From positions 1 to 39,733 of the forward strand of contig JAJDYL010000119.1 in NCBI GenBank assembly GCA_022825195.1: a stretch of DNA of 39,733 bases, in the 5' to 3' direction. Below are positions 26,902-36,511 of this stretch, piece by piece (positions within the stretch are counted from its first letter, which is position 1; every line of letters begins with the position of its first letter). This stretch comes from Alphaproteobacteria bacterium. GTDB taxonomy: Bacteria > Pseudomonadota > Alphaproteobacteria > Bin95. The notes below the pieces were generated by a model, which saw nothing but the letters and a program-made list of their open reading frames with translations, ran no database searches and was not told where the DNA came from. Made by a program: the position numbers and the translations under genes.

Positions 26902-29900
26902 CTAACCCGGCCGCCCCGGCCCGAACAGCGCGTCGATATCCTCTTCCGTCATTCCCGGCGGTCCCCGGCCCGTGCCCTCGAACAGCGCGTCCGCCAGCGC
27001 CTGCTTGCGCGCCTGCATGCGCTGGATGGCGGCCTCGACGGTATTCTCGGCGATCAGCCGGTGCACGAATACCGGCTTGTCCTGGCCGATCCGGTGCGCC
27101 CGGTCCATCGCCTGGCGCTCCGCAGCCGGGTTCCACCAGGGATCGTAGACGATGACCGTGTCGGCCGCGGTCAGGTTGAGGCCCGTGCCGCCGGCCTTCA
27201 GGCTCGCCAGGAACAGGGGCAGGTCGCCGGACTGGAAGGCTTCGACCTCGGCGTCCCGGTCCTTCGTCGAACCGTGCAGCATGGCGTAGCCCCAGCCGCG
27301 ATCCGCCACGTCCCGCTCGATCAGCCTCAGCATCTCGACGAACTGGGAGAACACCAGCACCTTGCGCCCCGCGGCGACCAGCTCCTCCAGCAGCGCGAGA
27401 AGGCGCGCCCGCTTGGCGCTCGCGGTCACCTTTCGCGCGGCGTCGAGCTTCACCAGTCCCGGATCGCAACAGACCTGGCGCAGCCGCAGCAGCGCCTCGA
27501 ATATCTCCATCCCCGATGCCGTCACGCCTTTCGCGGCGATCGCCTCCCGGACCCGCCTGTCCATCGCCGTCCGGATGCTCTCGTAGAGCGCGGCCTGGGC
27601 GCCTTCGAGCGGGATCGTCTCGTCGATCACCGTCCTTTCCGGCAGCTCGGGGGCGACCTCTTCCTTGGTGCGCCGCATCAAGAAGGGCTTCACCCGGGCC
27701 GCAAGCAGCCGCTGCCGGGCGCGGTCGCCGCGCTTCTCGATCGGGGTCCGGAATTCGGCGGTGAATTTCTTGCGGTTGCCGAGCAGGCCCGGCACCAGCC
27801 AGTCGAAGAGCGCCCACAGCTCCTGGAGGCTGTTCTCCAGCGGCGTCCCGGTCAGCGCCAGGCGCCGGCGCGCGCGGATCTCCCGGATGCGCTTCGCCAC
27901 CGCCGAGGCCGGATTCTTCACCGCCTGGGCCTCGTCCAGCACCGCGGTGTCGTAGTCGTGACGGAACAGCGCCTCATGGTCCCGGTCGAGCAGCGGATAG
28001 GTCGTGACCGCCAGGTGATGGTCGGGAATCTCCGCGAAGCGCTCGCGCCGGTCCGGCCCCTGCAGCACCAGCAGCTTCAGGTCCGGCACGAAGCGCGCCG
28101 CCTCGCGCCGCCAGTTGCCGGCCAGGCTCGTCGGCACCACCAGCAGGCTGGGCCGCTCCGCCGTCTCCTCCAGGTGCCGGTGCGCCAGCAGGGCAAGCGT
28201 CTGCACGGTCTTGCCGAGCCCCATGTCGTCGGCCAGCACGCCGCCGAAGCCGCTCTCGGCCAGCGCCTTCAGCCAGCCGTAGCCGGCGCGCTGATAGGGG
28301 CGCAGCTCCCCCCGCAGCGCGGCGGGGGCCGGCAGCTCCGGCGCCTCGGCCAGCGCGCGCAGCCGGGCGCCGAGGTCGAGCATCTCCCGCCCGCCGGCCC
28401 AGGGCGCGCCGCAGCCTTCGAGCGCCTCCGCCAGCGCGAACAGCCGGCCGGCATCGGCGCGATGGAACTCCAGCAGCCCCCGGGCTTCCAGAAAGGCCTC
28501 GGCAAACGGCGCCAGCCGCGTTGCGTCCAGCACGGCCCAGCTGCCGTCGTCGAGCCGGACCTGGAAGCTCCTGCCGGCCAGATGGCGCCCGGCGTCGAAC
28601 CCCGCCTCCAGCCGGCCCCGTTCGTCGACGGGAAGCGCCTCGACGAGCCGGAGCACGACCGGCGTCACGTCGAACCTGTTGCCGTCCGCCTCCAGCGACA
28701 GGCGGAGCGAGAACCAGTCCTCCTCCGCCTCTTCCAGCCCGGTCGAGTATGCGACCGGCCCCTCGTGCAGCCGGAACGGCCACGACCCGTCGACCTCGAT
28801 ACGCCAGCCCGCGGCCCGCAGCCGCGGCGCCGCCCGGGCGGCGAAGCCCGCCCCGGCCCCGCTCGCATCGTCTTCCCCGCCGCCGGCAGGCGGAAACACG
28901 ATGTCGGCGTCCGGCAGCGCGTCCTGCCCGCCCGGGCCGTAGCGCAGCCGTTCGCCGTCCGACCAGGCATGGGGCCTCGCCGCTTGCCGCAGGGTTTCCA
29001 GGAAGCCATCTTCGCGCGCCCGGTCGCGCCGGACGACGGCGTAGCGCTCTCCGTCCCTCACCGCGATGTCGTCTCCCTGACCGGCGCGCACCCGCTTGCC
29101 GGCGCCGGGATAGGCGATCTCGAGCCGGGCGCAGGGATAGAAGACGGCGTCGCCGCGGCCCGCGCCGACGACCCGCCTGCCGTCGTGGACGTATCGCACC
29201 GGCCGGTGCTCACGGCCGAACAGCCGCAGCACCGGCTCCGGAACGGCATCGTTGCGTTCCTCGACCCGGTGCGGCATCGGCACCGGCGCGTGCCGGCCGA
29301 TCCGGGACAGTTTTTCGTTGACCGCATCGATCGCGCCGCGCCCGACCGGCGGGGCGGCCGCGAACCAGGCCGCCAGCCGCGCCGGCAGCCCGGTTTCGGC
29401 GACGCCGATCTCCCCGCTGTCCGGATCCAGGAACAGCGGCGTCGGGAAGGGCAGCAGCGTCAGCGCCGAACCCGCCGCGTCGCGCGCCGCGACCCGCTGC
29501 CGGCCGTCCTCGGCGACCTCCCAGGAGAGGTCGCAGCGCCGCGGCGCCGCCCACGAAAGCGCCACGCCGCGGACGTCGCCGGCCCGCGCGCGCCCGGTCT
29601 CGACGATCCCGCGCACCAGCGCGACGAGCGCGTCGCCCCCCGGCCAGTCATGGCGCAGGGGCCGGATGTCCCTCCGGTAGTGGCCGAGCCGGCCCAGGAA
29701 TGCGGCGTCGTCCGCGGTCGCGAATCCGCCCTCCGCGGACGCCGTTCCCTCGCGGTATTCCCGGACATTCCGGCCGATCTCGCCGTCCTTCTTCAGATAG
29801 ACGCGCCAGGGATCGATGCGCATGCCGCCCGCCGCGTCGCGGCGGAGGACGTAGAACAGATGGTCCCGGCCGGGCTCGGGCGGGCCGGGCGGAGTGTCCG

Positions 29901-30257
29901 TTCTCGCCGGGGCCGCCCCGGGCCAGCCGTCGAGCCAGCGGCGCACGTCCCCGGACCCGCTCTCGCCGGCGCTCACCGCAACGCCGCCGGCCGCTTCCGG
30001 CGAGAGAGGCCGCGCGGCCGGCAGCACGGCGGCCGTGTGCTTGCAGGTGCGCCGGCCGGACAGGAGCAGCGCCCCCCGACGGGACCGCGCGTCCCGCCGC
30101 TGCCGGACTCGTAGGTCGCCACGACCGAATGGGGCTCGGGCCGGCGGCCCGAATCCTTGCCGTAACGCACCCTGCCGCGTTCGAAACGGTCCGGCCCCGG
30201 CTGGCAGGCGCCTTTGCCGACCGCGCGCTCGAGGCCGTGCTTTGCCAAGGTCGTCAC
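26902..30257 (-). CDS. SWIM zinc-finger SNF2-family helicase, apparently frameshifted near its N-terminus
   Basis: A SNF2-type ATPase of ~1100 residues. The helicase core is clear: VLADDMGLGKTVQTLALL (Walker A), VLDEAQAVKNP (DEAx box), LTGTPLENSLQELWALFDWL, LHGSTKDRD, KAGGTGLNLTAADTVI and RAHRIGQDKPVFVHRL. Bacterial relatives start with a SWIM zinc finger, CxCx(n)CxH. Here CSCPAG is in one frame (starting at GTG 30257) and TCKHTAAVL in the next; one missing base near 30050-30056 would restore CSCPAGRTCKHTAAVL. The frame used by the helicase is open upstream to 30489, but that part has no recognisable content. It diverges from the ParB gene. A mutation or a sequencing deletion in the GC-rich run would both explain the break. 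Confidence 0.8.
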
Positions 30258-30509
30258 ACCGGTCCGTCCGCCTTCCCCGCCCCGATACCGCCGCCGGGAC
30301 TGAGCCCGACCCAGCGCCCGACCCTGCGCCACCGGCTCGCGAGGCGCAAGCCCTGTCCTGCGCCCGGACGCCACGCCGCCGATGTGCCCGGTTCGGCGCA
30401 CCGCCTTCGGCACGCCCCGGGGAGCGGCGTTGAGCGGTTCCAGGGTGTGCCGCCCAGGGTCCGGAGAGCCGGGCGCCGCGGCCCAACAACCCTCTGCATG
30501 GAGACTGGC

Positions 30510-33011
30510 ATGAACGTCATCGCCCCCGGGCCCGAACCGCGTATCCGGGAGATCCCGCTGAGCCGGCTTTCGCTCGCCCCCGAGAATGTCCGCAAGACCC
30601 CGCCCGATCCCCGGGCCGACGCCGAACTCAAGGCCTCGATCGCCGCCCTCGGACTGCTGGAGAACCTGGTGGTCCGGGCCGAGGCCCCCTCTGACGACGG
30701 CATCGAGCGCTACGCCGTGGTCGCCGGCGGGCGCCGCCTCAAGGCCATGCAGGCGCTGGCCGGGGACAACGCGCTCGATGCCGACCGTCCGGTGCCCTGC
30801 CTGATCAAGGGCGAGGGCGTCGAACCCGCCGAACTCTCGCTCGCCGAGAACGTCATCCGCGTGCCGATGCACCCGGCGGACCAGGTGGTCGCCTTCGCGA
30901 AACTGGCCGACGCCGGTCAGTCGGTTTCCGCCATTGCGGCGCGGTTCGGCCTGTCGGAGAGGCTGGTCGAGCAGCGGCTGCGCCTCGGCAACGCGGCGCC
31001 CGAGCTGCTCGACGCCTACCGGGCCGGCGAGATCGACCTCGAAGCGCTGAAGGCCTTCGCCGTCACCGCCGACCGCGAGCGCCAGATGGCGGTCTGGGAA
31101 CAGGTTGCGGCCCAGGGCTACCGCCCGTCGGCCGCGCAGGTGAAGCGCCTGCTCACCGAGGAGCGCGTACCCGGCGGCACGGCGATCGCCCGCTTCGTCG
31201 GGGTCGAGGCCTACGAGGCTGCCGGCGGTCAGGTCATGCGCGACCTGTTCGCCGAAGAGTACGAGCACGGCGTCTGGTTCGAGGACCCGGTGCTGCTGGA
31301 GAAGCTCGCCATGGCGAAGCTCCAGGCGGCGGCCGACGAGCTGTCGACGCGCTGGAAGTGGGCCGTTGCCATGATCGAGGTCGCGTGGGGCGATACCGCC
31401 CGCTACGGCCGCATCGAGCCGCAGCCCGGCGCGCCGACCGACGAGGAGCAGGCCGAGATCGCCAAGCTGGAGGCCCGGCAGGCGGAACTCGCCGAGCTTG
31501 ACGACGACCAGTGGACTGAAGAGCTGGTCGCCGAAGCGGAAGCCATCGAGATCCGCCTCGACGAGATCGAAGGCGCTGTCGAGGCCCGCGCGGTGTTCCG
31601 CCGCGAGGACTTCGCGATGGCGGGCTGCATCGTCTCCGTCGGCCATGACGGTAACCTCCAGGTCGTCCAGGGCCTGGTGAAGCCCGAGGACATGCCGAAG
31701 CCGGAAGAGACCGGCGATGGCGGCGAGAAGGCCGGCAACGGCCACGATGCGGACGCCGCCACCGATGGCGTCCATACGACCGGCCCGTCGGTCAATCCGT
31801 CCGTTTCGAGACCCATGGCGCCGCCGAGGGACCGCGAGGCCGAGGCGCGCAAGGAGGCCGGCGTCGGCATCGGGCTTGCCGACGATCTGCGCCATGTCCG
31901 GACCGCGCTCGTCAAGGCGCATCTCGCCGGCGACTTCGACGCCGCCTTCGACCTCCTGCTGTTCCAGATGGCGCGCGCGGTGTTCACCTTCGGCTACAGG
32001 GCGCACGCCCTCGACATATCCGTGCGCGAGACCGCCGACCGGCCCAACATCCGCATGAACGACGCCGACTTCGCCGACTGGTCGCCGGGCGAGGCCATGC
32101 TGGCGGACCGCTCCGGCCTGGCCATGGACTGGCTGGAGATCGAGGACGACGGCGAGTCCTTCGCCGCGCTGCGGGCCTTGTCCGTGGCCGAGAAGCAGGC
32201 GCTGTTCGCCGCCTGCGTCGCACGCACGGTGCAGCCCCAGCTCGCCTTCGAGCCCGACGCCCGTCCCGAGCTCGAAGCCACGGTGGCCCGGCTCGACATC
32301 GACTTTGCGCAGCATGTCCGCCCGACGGCGGCCATGCTGTGGTCGCGGGTCGCCAAGGCGCGCCTCCTCGACATCGCCCGCACGGTGTTCGGCATCTCCT
32401 GGGCGTCGGCGCGGTCCAAGATGAAGAAGGGCGCTCTGGCCGAGGCGATGGAAGCCGCCTTCGCGGCGGGCGACAGGCCGGTCGGCCTGAGCGCGCCCAT
32501 GCACGCGGCGGCGCTCGCCTGGACGCCGCCCGGCTTCGCCGCCTTTGACACCGGACGCATCGGCGACGGGGCGGACGGCGCTCCCGAGGCGGAGACTCAG
32601 CCTGCCGCGGACACCGCCGGCACGGTGGACAAGCCGGCCGATCCGCCGCGCAGCACCTCGGTCGTCGAGACCTTCGAGTCGCCGGCCGCCGCGGCGCGCC
32701 GGGCCGAGGCGCTCGCCGCCCGCGCCAACGGTGACGGCAGCCCCGCCGAAGCGGAGCCCGCGGAACCGGCCGCCGGTTCCGCGCCTGAACCGGACGAAAC
32801 CGCCGCGGCCCCGGACACCGGCGCCAGCGGCGACGAGCCGGGTGACGGACAGCCGGAGCCGTCCATTGCCGACGCCGTCGACACGATGAACGCGGTGCCC
32901 ACCGCCGACGGCGGACCGCGCGCGATCGTGCACGGTGTCGGCGCCGCCAACGGCCACGATGCGCCGCCGGACCCGATGGAGATCCCCGAGTTCCTCCGCC
33001 GCGTCCAGTAG
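30510..33011 (+). CDS. ParB/RepB/Spo0J-family nuclease-like protein
   Basis: An 833-residue ParB-like protein. The N-terminal ParB domain (~10-120) shows RIREIPLSRLSLAPENVRK, then LKASIAALGLLENLVV, the nucleotide-binding AGGRRLKAM and the LSLAENVIR motif; an HTH follows at ~150-175 (SAIAARFGLSERLVEQRL). The rest is helical and acidic, ending in an Ala/Glu/Pro-rich low-complexity tail. Long ParB-domain proteins of this kind, without an adjacent ParA, are common on alphaproteobacterial plasmids and ICEs. I chose ATG 30510 because GGAG lies six bases upstream; ATG 30498 is also in frame. A strong terminator follows at 33029. Centromere binding or ParB-like nuclease activity is inferred only from the family. 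Confidence 0.88.
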   Translation: MNVIAPGPEPRIREIPLSRLSLAPENVRKTPPDPRADAELKASIAALGLLENLVVRAEAPSDDGIERYAVVAGGRRLKAMQALAGDNALDADRPVPCLIKGEGVEPAELSLAENVIRVPMHPADQVVAFAKLADAGQSVSAIAARFGLSERLVEQRLRLGNAAPELLDAYRAGEIDLEALKAFAVTADRERQMAVWEQVAAQGYRPSAAQVKRLLTEERVPGGTAIARFVGVEAYEAAGGQVMRDLFAEEYEHGVWFEDPVLLEKLAMAKLQAAADELSTRWKWAVAMIEVAWGDTARYGRIEPQPGAPTDEEQAEIAKLEARQAELAELDDDQWTEELVAEAEAIEIRLDEIEGAVEARAVFRREDFAMAGCIVSVGHDGNLQVVQGLVKPEDMPKPEETGDGGEKAGNGHDADAATDGVHTTGPSVNPSVSRPMAPPRDREAEARKEAGVGIGLADDLRHVRTALVKAHLAGDFDAAFDLLLFQMARAVFTFGYRAHALDISVRETADRPNIRMNDADFADWSPGEAMLADRSGLAMDWLEIEDDGESFAALRALSVAEKQALFAACVARTVQPQLAFEPDARPELEATVARLDIDFAQHVRPTAAMLWSRVAKARLLDIARTVFGISWASARSKMKKGALAEAMEAAFAAGDRPVGLSAPMHAAALAWTPPGFAAFDTGRIGDGADGAPEAETQPAADTAGTVDKPADPPRSTSVVETFESPAAAARRAEALAARANGDGSPAEAEPAEPAAGSAPEPDETAAAPDTGASGDEPGDGQPEPSIADAVDTMNAVPTADGGPRAIVHGVGAANGHDAPPDPMEIPEFLRRVQ

Positions 33012-33028
33012 GCGCCATCGCTTCAACG

Positions 33029-33069
33029 CCCCGCCCGGCACCCCTCGCCGGGCGGGGTGTTTCCGTTTC
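33029..33069 (+). terminator. Rho-independent terminator after parB-like gene
   Basis: A perfect 11-bp stem CCCCGCCCGGC (33029-33039) / GCCGGGCGGGG (33047-33057) encloses a 7-base loop and is followed by TGTTTCCGTTT. It starts 18 bp after the ParB stop codon and separates that gene from the downstream GHKL gene. Confidence 0.85.
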
Positions 33070-33092
33070 CGCAATCCGATGGAGGTCCGTCC

Positions 33093-34844
33093 ATGACCCG
33101 GACGATCCGCGCCCGCATCCACGAAACCGCCGTGAAGCGGGTTACACGCATCTACGCCGCCACGCTGGCCGACATCTTCGCCGAGACCCTGCAGAACAGC
33201 CGCCGCGCCGGCGCCGCGCGGGTACGAATTTCGGTTTCCGCTCCCACCGCCCGGCCGGACGAAATCGCCGCCACGGCGGGCGAGGCGCCGCTTGTCGTCA
33301 CCGTTTCCGACGACGGCGCGGGGATCGCCGATCCCGCCGTGCTGCTGAGCTTCGGCGAGAACGGCTGGGAGGACGACCTGGTCCGGCGCGAGGACGCCGC
33401 CGGCTTCGGCTTCGCCAGCCTGGCCCGCCGCAACTGCACCGTCTCCTCGCGGCCGCGTTCATGGGGCGGCGAGACGTTGCCCGGCTGGCGCGTCCAACTG
33501 GCGCCCGAGCATTTTCTCGGCGAGGCCGAGGCCGAGGTGCAGGCCGACGACGAGGCGCCGTATCCCTTTGGGACGGCGATATCGTTCGAGGCGGCCGAAT
33601 CCGTCGAGGCCGTCCGCAGCGCGGCCGAGAACGCCGTCCGCCATTACCCGCTGCCCGTGATCTTCGAGGCCCGTACGGGCGCAGACACCGCCGCCGAAAA
33701 ACTGCCGCGCCGGGCCTTCCTCGACGGCGCGGTCCATGCCGAGCCCTGGCGCGGCCTCGTATTCGGAGTCTTCAAGAACCGCCATGACGGCTACAACGAC
33801 CCCGACCTGAACTTCTTCGGCCTGACCCTGCCGGTCCGCCTGCCCACGGTCGGGACCGTCCACGGCCCGGCCTGGAGCGTGCTGGCGGACGTGGACGACT
33901 GCCCCGGCCTGGAGCTGGTCCTGCCGGCCCGCAAGGAAGCGGTGGAAAACGCCTTCATGGCGGAGATGCGCGCGGCGGCCCGGCTCGCGATCTACCGCGC
34001 CATGGCGGCAGATCCCGACCCGCGCCCCGCCTTCGAGGACCGCGAGAGAGCGCGCGAGGCCGGCATCGACATCGCGCCCCCGCCGGCCTTGCTGCGCCCC
34101 TGGCGGCCTTCGGTCGCCGACTGCAACCACTGGCGCGAACCGCCGAAGCTCGCCGAAGCCGGGCCTGACTCATCGGGGGACGCCCTGGTCGTCATCTACG
34201 ACCCGGAGCCGCCCGAGGCGCAGGCGCTCTGGCGCGCTGCCGAGCGGGCGAGCCTCGCATCGCGGCTGTTCGAGGCCGACCGCAGGCTGGAAGGCTATGA
34301 CTGGTACGACACGCTCGACCGGGTGACGGACATAACCGTCCGGGTCGCCGCCGAAGGCAAGTGGATGGCGCTGGACAACTATCCGCTGCCCGAGACGTCG
34401 TGTTCGCCGGCCGCGCCGCTGCCCTCCCGGCCCGCCGCCATCCGCTTCGAGCTTGCCGTCCGCCCGGCATCGGGTCCGGCGCGGACGCTCGACCTGCCGG
34501 CCGATCTGGTCTTCGCCGGCGAGGCCTGGTCCTGGATCGAGGAGGCCATGCCGCTGGTCACGCAAGACAGCGCGCTCCAGCCGCACCAGCTTGCCGAGTT
34601 TCTCGCGGCGGGGTTCTTCTCGCCGTCCGACGATGCCGACTCCGACAGCTGGGAGACCCAGCGCGAGCGCTTCGAGGAGGCCGCACTGCATCTGGCGACC
34701 CGGCTGCTGCTGTCCGACGACGAGGCCTGCAAGACCTCCATCGCCGAGGCCGTCCGGCGCGAGCTGGTCTGGCTCGCGCCGCGCGACCGCACCGTCGACA
34801 TCCGCATCCGCCGGCCGGACGTGACCGTGACTCTCGGCGCCTGA
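33093..34844 (+). CDS. GHKL (Hsp90-like) ATP-binding protein of plasmid/ICE type
   Basis: A 583-residue protein with a GHKL ATPase fold at the N-terminus: N-box FAETLQNSRRAGAARVRI (~31-48), VSDDGAGIADP (~82-92) and the lid glycines in EDAAGFGFASL (~113-123). The remaining ~450 residues have no recognised domain. GGAGGT lies six bases before ATG 33093. It is the second GHKL protein in the window but is not clearly related to the one in the Z1 operon outside the ATP site. Its C-terminal ~40 residues (IAEAVRRELVWLAPRDRTV) are echoed by the small protein encoded next. Such genes recur next to DUF2958 and RadC genes on mobile elements; the role is unknown. Confidence 0.8.
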   Translation: MTRTIRARIHETAVKRVTRIYAATLADIFAETLQNSRRAGAARVRISVSAPTARPDEIAATAGEAPLVVTVSDDGAGIADPAVLLSFGENGWEDDLVRREDAAGFGFASLARRNCTVSSRPRSWGGETLPGWRVQLAPEHFLGEAEAEVQADDEAPYPFGTAISFEAAESVEAVRSAAENAVRHYPLPVIFEARTGADTAAEKLPRRAFLDGAVHAEPWRGLVFGVFKNRHDGYNDPDLNFFGLTLPVRLPTVGTVHGPAWSVLADVDDCPGLELVLPARKEAVENAFMAEMRAAARLAIYRAMAADPDPRPAFEDRERAREAGIDIAPPPALLRPWRPSVADCNHWREPPKLAEAGPDSSGDALVVIYDPEPPEAQALWRAAERASLASRLFEADRRLEGYDWYDTLDRVTDITVRVAAEGKWMALDNYPLPETSCSPAAPLPSRPAAIRFELAVRPASGPARTLDLPADLVFAGEAWSWIEEAMPLVTQDSALQPHQLAEFLAAGFFSPSDDADSDSWETQRERFEEAALHLATRLLLSDDEACKTSIAEAVRRELVWLAPRDRTVDIRIRRPDVTVTLGA

Positions 34845-34880
34845 CCGCCTGCCGGCCCGCCGCCATCCCATCCACCCCGA

Positions 34881-34915
34881 AGCCGTCCCGGCCGCCGCCG
34901 TGCGCCGGGACGGCT
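34881..34915 (+). other. perfect 12-bp hairpin between two related genes
   Basis: AGCCGTCCCGGC (34881-34892) and GCCGGGACGGCT (34904-34915) form a perfect 12-bp stem with an 11-base loop. There is no T-run after it, so it is a weak terminator at best. It ends 23 bp before the next ATG and could act as an mRNA stabiliser or attenuator. Confidence 0.5.
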
Positions 34916-34938
34916 CGCAATCACGGGAGACCGCAGCC

Positions 34939-35214
34939 ATGAAGCTCGCCACCTTGCCCGCTGCCTGTCCCTCCGGACCGGTGTCCGGGGCATGCTCACC
35001 GCAGTCCGGGGCAGACCCCGGACACCGATCCGGGGTTCCCGTTCCGGACAGGCCCGACGACGAAGCGCAGAAGCGCGCCATCGCCAATGCCGTCTGGACC
35101 GACCTGCTCTGGCTGATGCCGCCCGACCGCACCGTCACGGTCACCGTCCGCGACGGCGCCGTGGCGGTCGAGCTCGGCCCGCCCGGCCCGGTGGCGGAAA
35201 CCCCGGCCCACTGA
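34939..35214 (+). CDS. small protein, paralogue of the preceding gene's C-terminus
   Basis: A 91-residue protein from ATG 34939 (MKLATLPAACPS). Its second half, DDEAQKRAIANAV followed by LLWLMPPDRTVTVTVRDG, aligns with the C-terminal ~40 residues of the upstream GHKL protein (DDEACKTSIAEAV, LVWLAPRDRTVDIRIRRP). It therefore looks like a separate copy of that C-terminal module. Its first half is largely encoded by an inverted pair of REP-like palindromes (34971-35039), so that sequence may be a late insertion. GGGAGA lies upstream. No function known. Confidence 0.6.
   Translation: MKLATLPAACPSGPVSGACSPQSGADPGHRSGVPVPDRPDDEAQKRAIANAVWTDLLWLMPPDRTVTVTVRDGAVAVELGPPGPVAETPAH
34971..35039. repeat. 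REP-like palindromic element, inverted pair, inside a gene
   Basis: CCGGACCGGTGTCCGGGGC at the left and CCCCGGACACCGATCCGG at the right are inverted copies of one ~18-bp unit with a single mismatch, separated by about 25 bp. The unit recurs at 35815-35840 and 36569-36610. The pair lies inside the coding region of the 91-residue protein and keeps its frame. Confidence 0.75.
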
Positions 35215-35386
35215 CCGCGCAAGCCCCGCCCGGTCCCCGGCTGGCGCCGCCCCCGTTCGATCCATGCCCGGCCGCGCGCCCGCTCCGGACGGAGGCAGTG
35301 CGGGGCCGCAGCCCGGCGCCGGGCGGGGCGGGACGCGGGAGCGTTCCGTCCCGCACCGCATCCCTCCGACCCAAGGGAGCCTTGCC

Positions 35387-35773
35387 ATGGAACTCGTCAC
35401 CCCGGAACTGCGCGAGCAGCTGATCGCCAACGGCAGGAACCGCGACCGCGACCGGGTTCCGCTCGTCAAGTGGTTCAACCCGGCGGGCGCCGGCACCTGG
35501 CTGATCGTCGACGCCGATCCCGAGGACCCCGACATCCATTTCGGGCTGATAGACCTCGGTTTCGGTACGCCTGAGCTCGGCAGCGTGCGCCTCAGCGAGC
35601 TGGAGGCCTTCGAGGGTCCGTTCGGCCTCGGCATCGAGCGCGATCTCTGGTTCGAGCCCGTTCATCCCCTCTCGGTCTATGCCGCGGCGGCGCGCCATGC
35701 CGGGCACATCGTGGAGTCCGCGCCGGAGCTCGAAGCGGCCGCCCGGAGCTGCACCGTCCCCGCCGGCGCCTGA
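35387..35773 (+). CDS. DUF2958 domain protein
   Basis: A 128-residue protein matching the DUF2958 family, found mainly on plasmids and integrative elements: MELVTPELREQLIANGR, PLVKWFNPAGAGTWLI, IHFGLIDLGFGTPELG, and RDLWFEPVHPLSVYA. It covers the family's usual length. The start is fixed by AAGGGAG nine bases upstream of ATG 35387. It sits between the GHKL/small-protein genes and the RadC operon. The function of DUF2958 is not established. Confidence 0.88.
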   Translation: MELVTPELREQLIANGRNRDRDRVPLVKWFNPAGAGTWLIVDADPEDPDIHFGLIDLGFGTPELGSVRLSELEAFEGPFGLGIERDLWFEPVHPLSVYAAAARHAGHIVESAPELEAAARSCTVPAGA

Positions 35774-35814
35774 CCGCCGGTCCGCCGTCCTCCCCGCGTC
35801 CCGTCCCTGCCAGG

Positions 35815-35840
35815 CCCCCGGATCGGTATCCGGGGCAGGC
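35815..35840. repeat. REP-like palindromic element, single intergenic copy
   Basis: CCCCGGATCGGTATCCGGGG followed by CAGGC, one base different from the unit at 36569. It lies between the DUF2958 gene and the next small gene. Confidence 0.7.
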
Positions 35841-35879
35841 GAGGCGGGGTGCCTTCGTTTCCCGCTTACGGAGACCGCC

Positions 35880-36212
35880 ATGTCCGACACTGCGATTGCG
35901 GCCGCGCCCCCAGGCGCGCCGCCGCCGATGCACCCGATGGACCCGCGCCGGGGCGAGAGCCTGTCGCCCATGTTCGGGGCGTTCCTGTGCTGGCTGCTCG
36001 GCCTCGAACCGATGACCGCGCCGGCCATCACCGGGATTTCCGTTGCCGGAGACTCGGTGCTGGCCGCCACCACCGAGGACCCGTTCTTCAACGCCCATCT
36101 CGGCTCCGTCCGGGACTTCGAGCGCAATCTGCGCGGCTGGGGCGAGGCCTGCGGCGCCGACACCGCTGTCATCGACGGCCTGATCCGCAAGATGCGGAGC
36201 ATGGCCCGATGA
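35880..36212 (+). CDS. hypothetical small protein
   Basis: A 110-residue protein (MSDTAIAAAPPGAPPP) with a proline/alanine-rich start and a body containing PMFGAFLCWLLGLEP and FERNLRGWGEACGAD. I recognise no domain. GGAGA lies just upstream, and the stop overlaps the next ATG by four bases (ATGA at 36209), so it is the first gene of a coupled three-gene unit ending in radC. Confidence 0.65.
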   Translation: MSDTAIAAAPPGAPPPMHPMDPRRGESLSPMFGAFLCWLLGLEPMTAPAITGISVAGDSVLAATTEDPFFNAHLGSVRDFERNLRGWGEACGADTAVIDGLIRKMRSMAR

Positions 36213-36511
36213 GCGTCCCGGACCTGCCTGCCGGCTACGACCGCCACCGGGCGGCGCTCGCCATCGTCGATCCCGGGGCGTGCAATCCCTCGGGCGTCGC
36301 GCTCACTCTCCACCAGGCCTGCCGGCAGGCCATCGCGGAGGGGGTGGCGCAGCACGACGATCCCGCCATCCGGCTGATCGGCCTCCAGCTCGCCTGGTTG
36401 CTCAATGTCGGCCGCATCCTCGACGGCGCCGAATACGCCCGGCTGATCGAGCACTGCACCGCCCGCGCCGCGGAGCGCCAGACCTCCCCCGTCATGGAGA
36501 CGGCAGCATGA
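36209..36511 (+). CDS. hypothetical small protein
   Basis: A 100-residue protein (MSVPDLPAGYDRHRAALAIV) that overlaps its neighbours by ATGA at both ends (36209 and 36508). It contains LTLHQACRQAIAEGVAQHDD and LQLAWLLNVGRILDGAEYAR, both helical. No known domain is recognised; translational coupling to the preceding gene and to radC supports its being real. Confidence 0.65.
   Translation: MSVPDLPAGYDRHRAALAIVDPGACNPSGVALTLHQACRQAIAEGVAQHDDPAIRLIGLQLAWLLNVGRILDGAEYARLIEHCTARAAERQTSPVMETAA

Noticed and set aside
25627..30114. 1495-codon (+)-strand open frame
   Set aside because: It is antisense to the HTH and SWIM/SNF2 genes and out of frame with the cold-shock gene; the composition is arginine/proline-rich shadow sequence.
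30258..30489. Upstream extension of the helicase frame to 30489
   Set aside because: Open by chance in GC-rich DNA; this part has no SWIM-family features, whereas the adjacent frame from 30257 does.
29973..33122. 1049-codon (-)-strand open frame
   Set aside because: Mostly antisense to the ParB gene. Only its last part (30257 to ~30050) is meaningful, as the displaced N-terminus of the SWIM helicase.
35141..36454. 437-codon (-)-strand open frame
   Set aside because: Antisense to several overlapping small genes with good ribosome sites; no domain seen.
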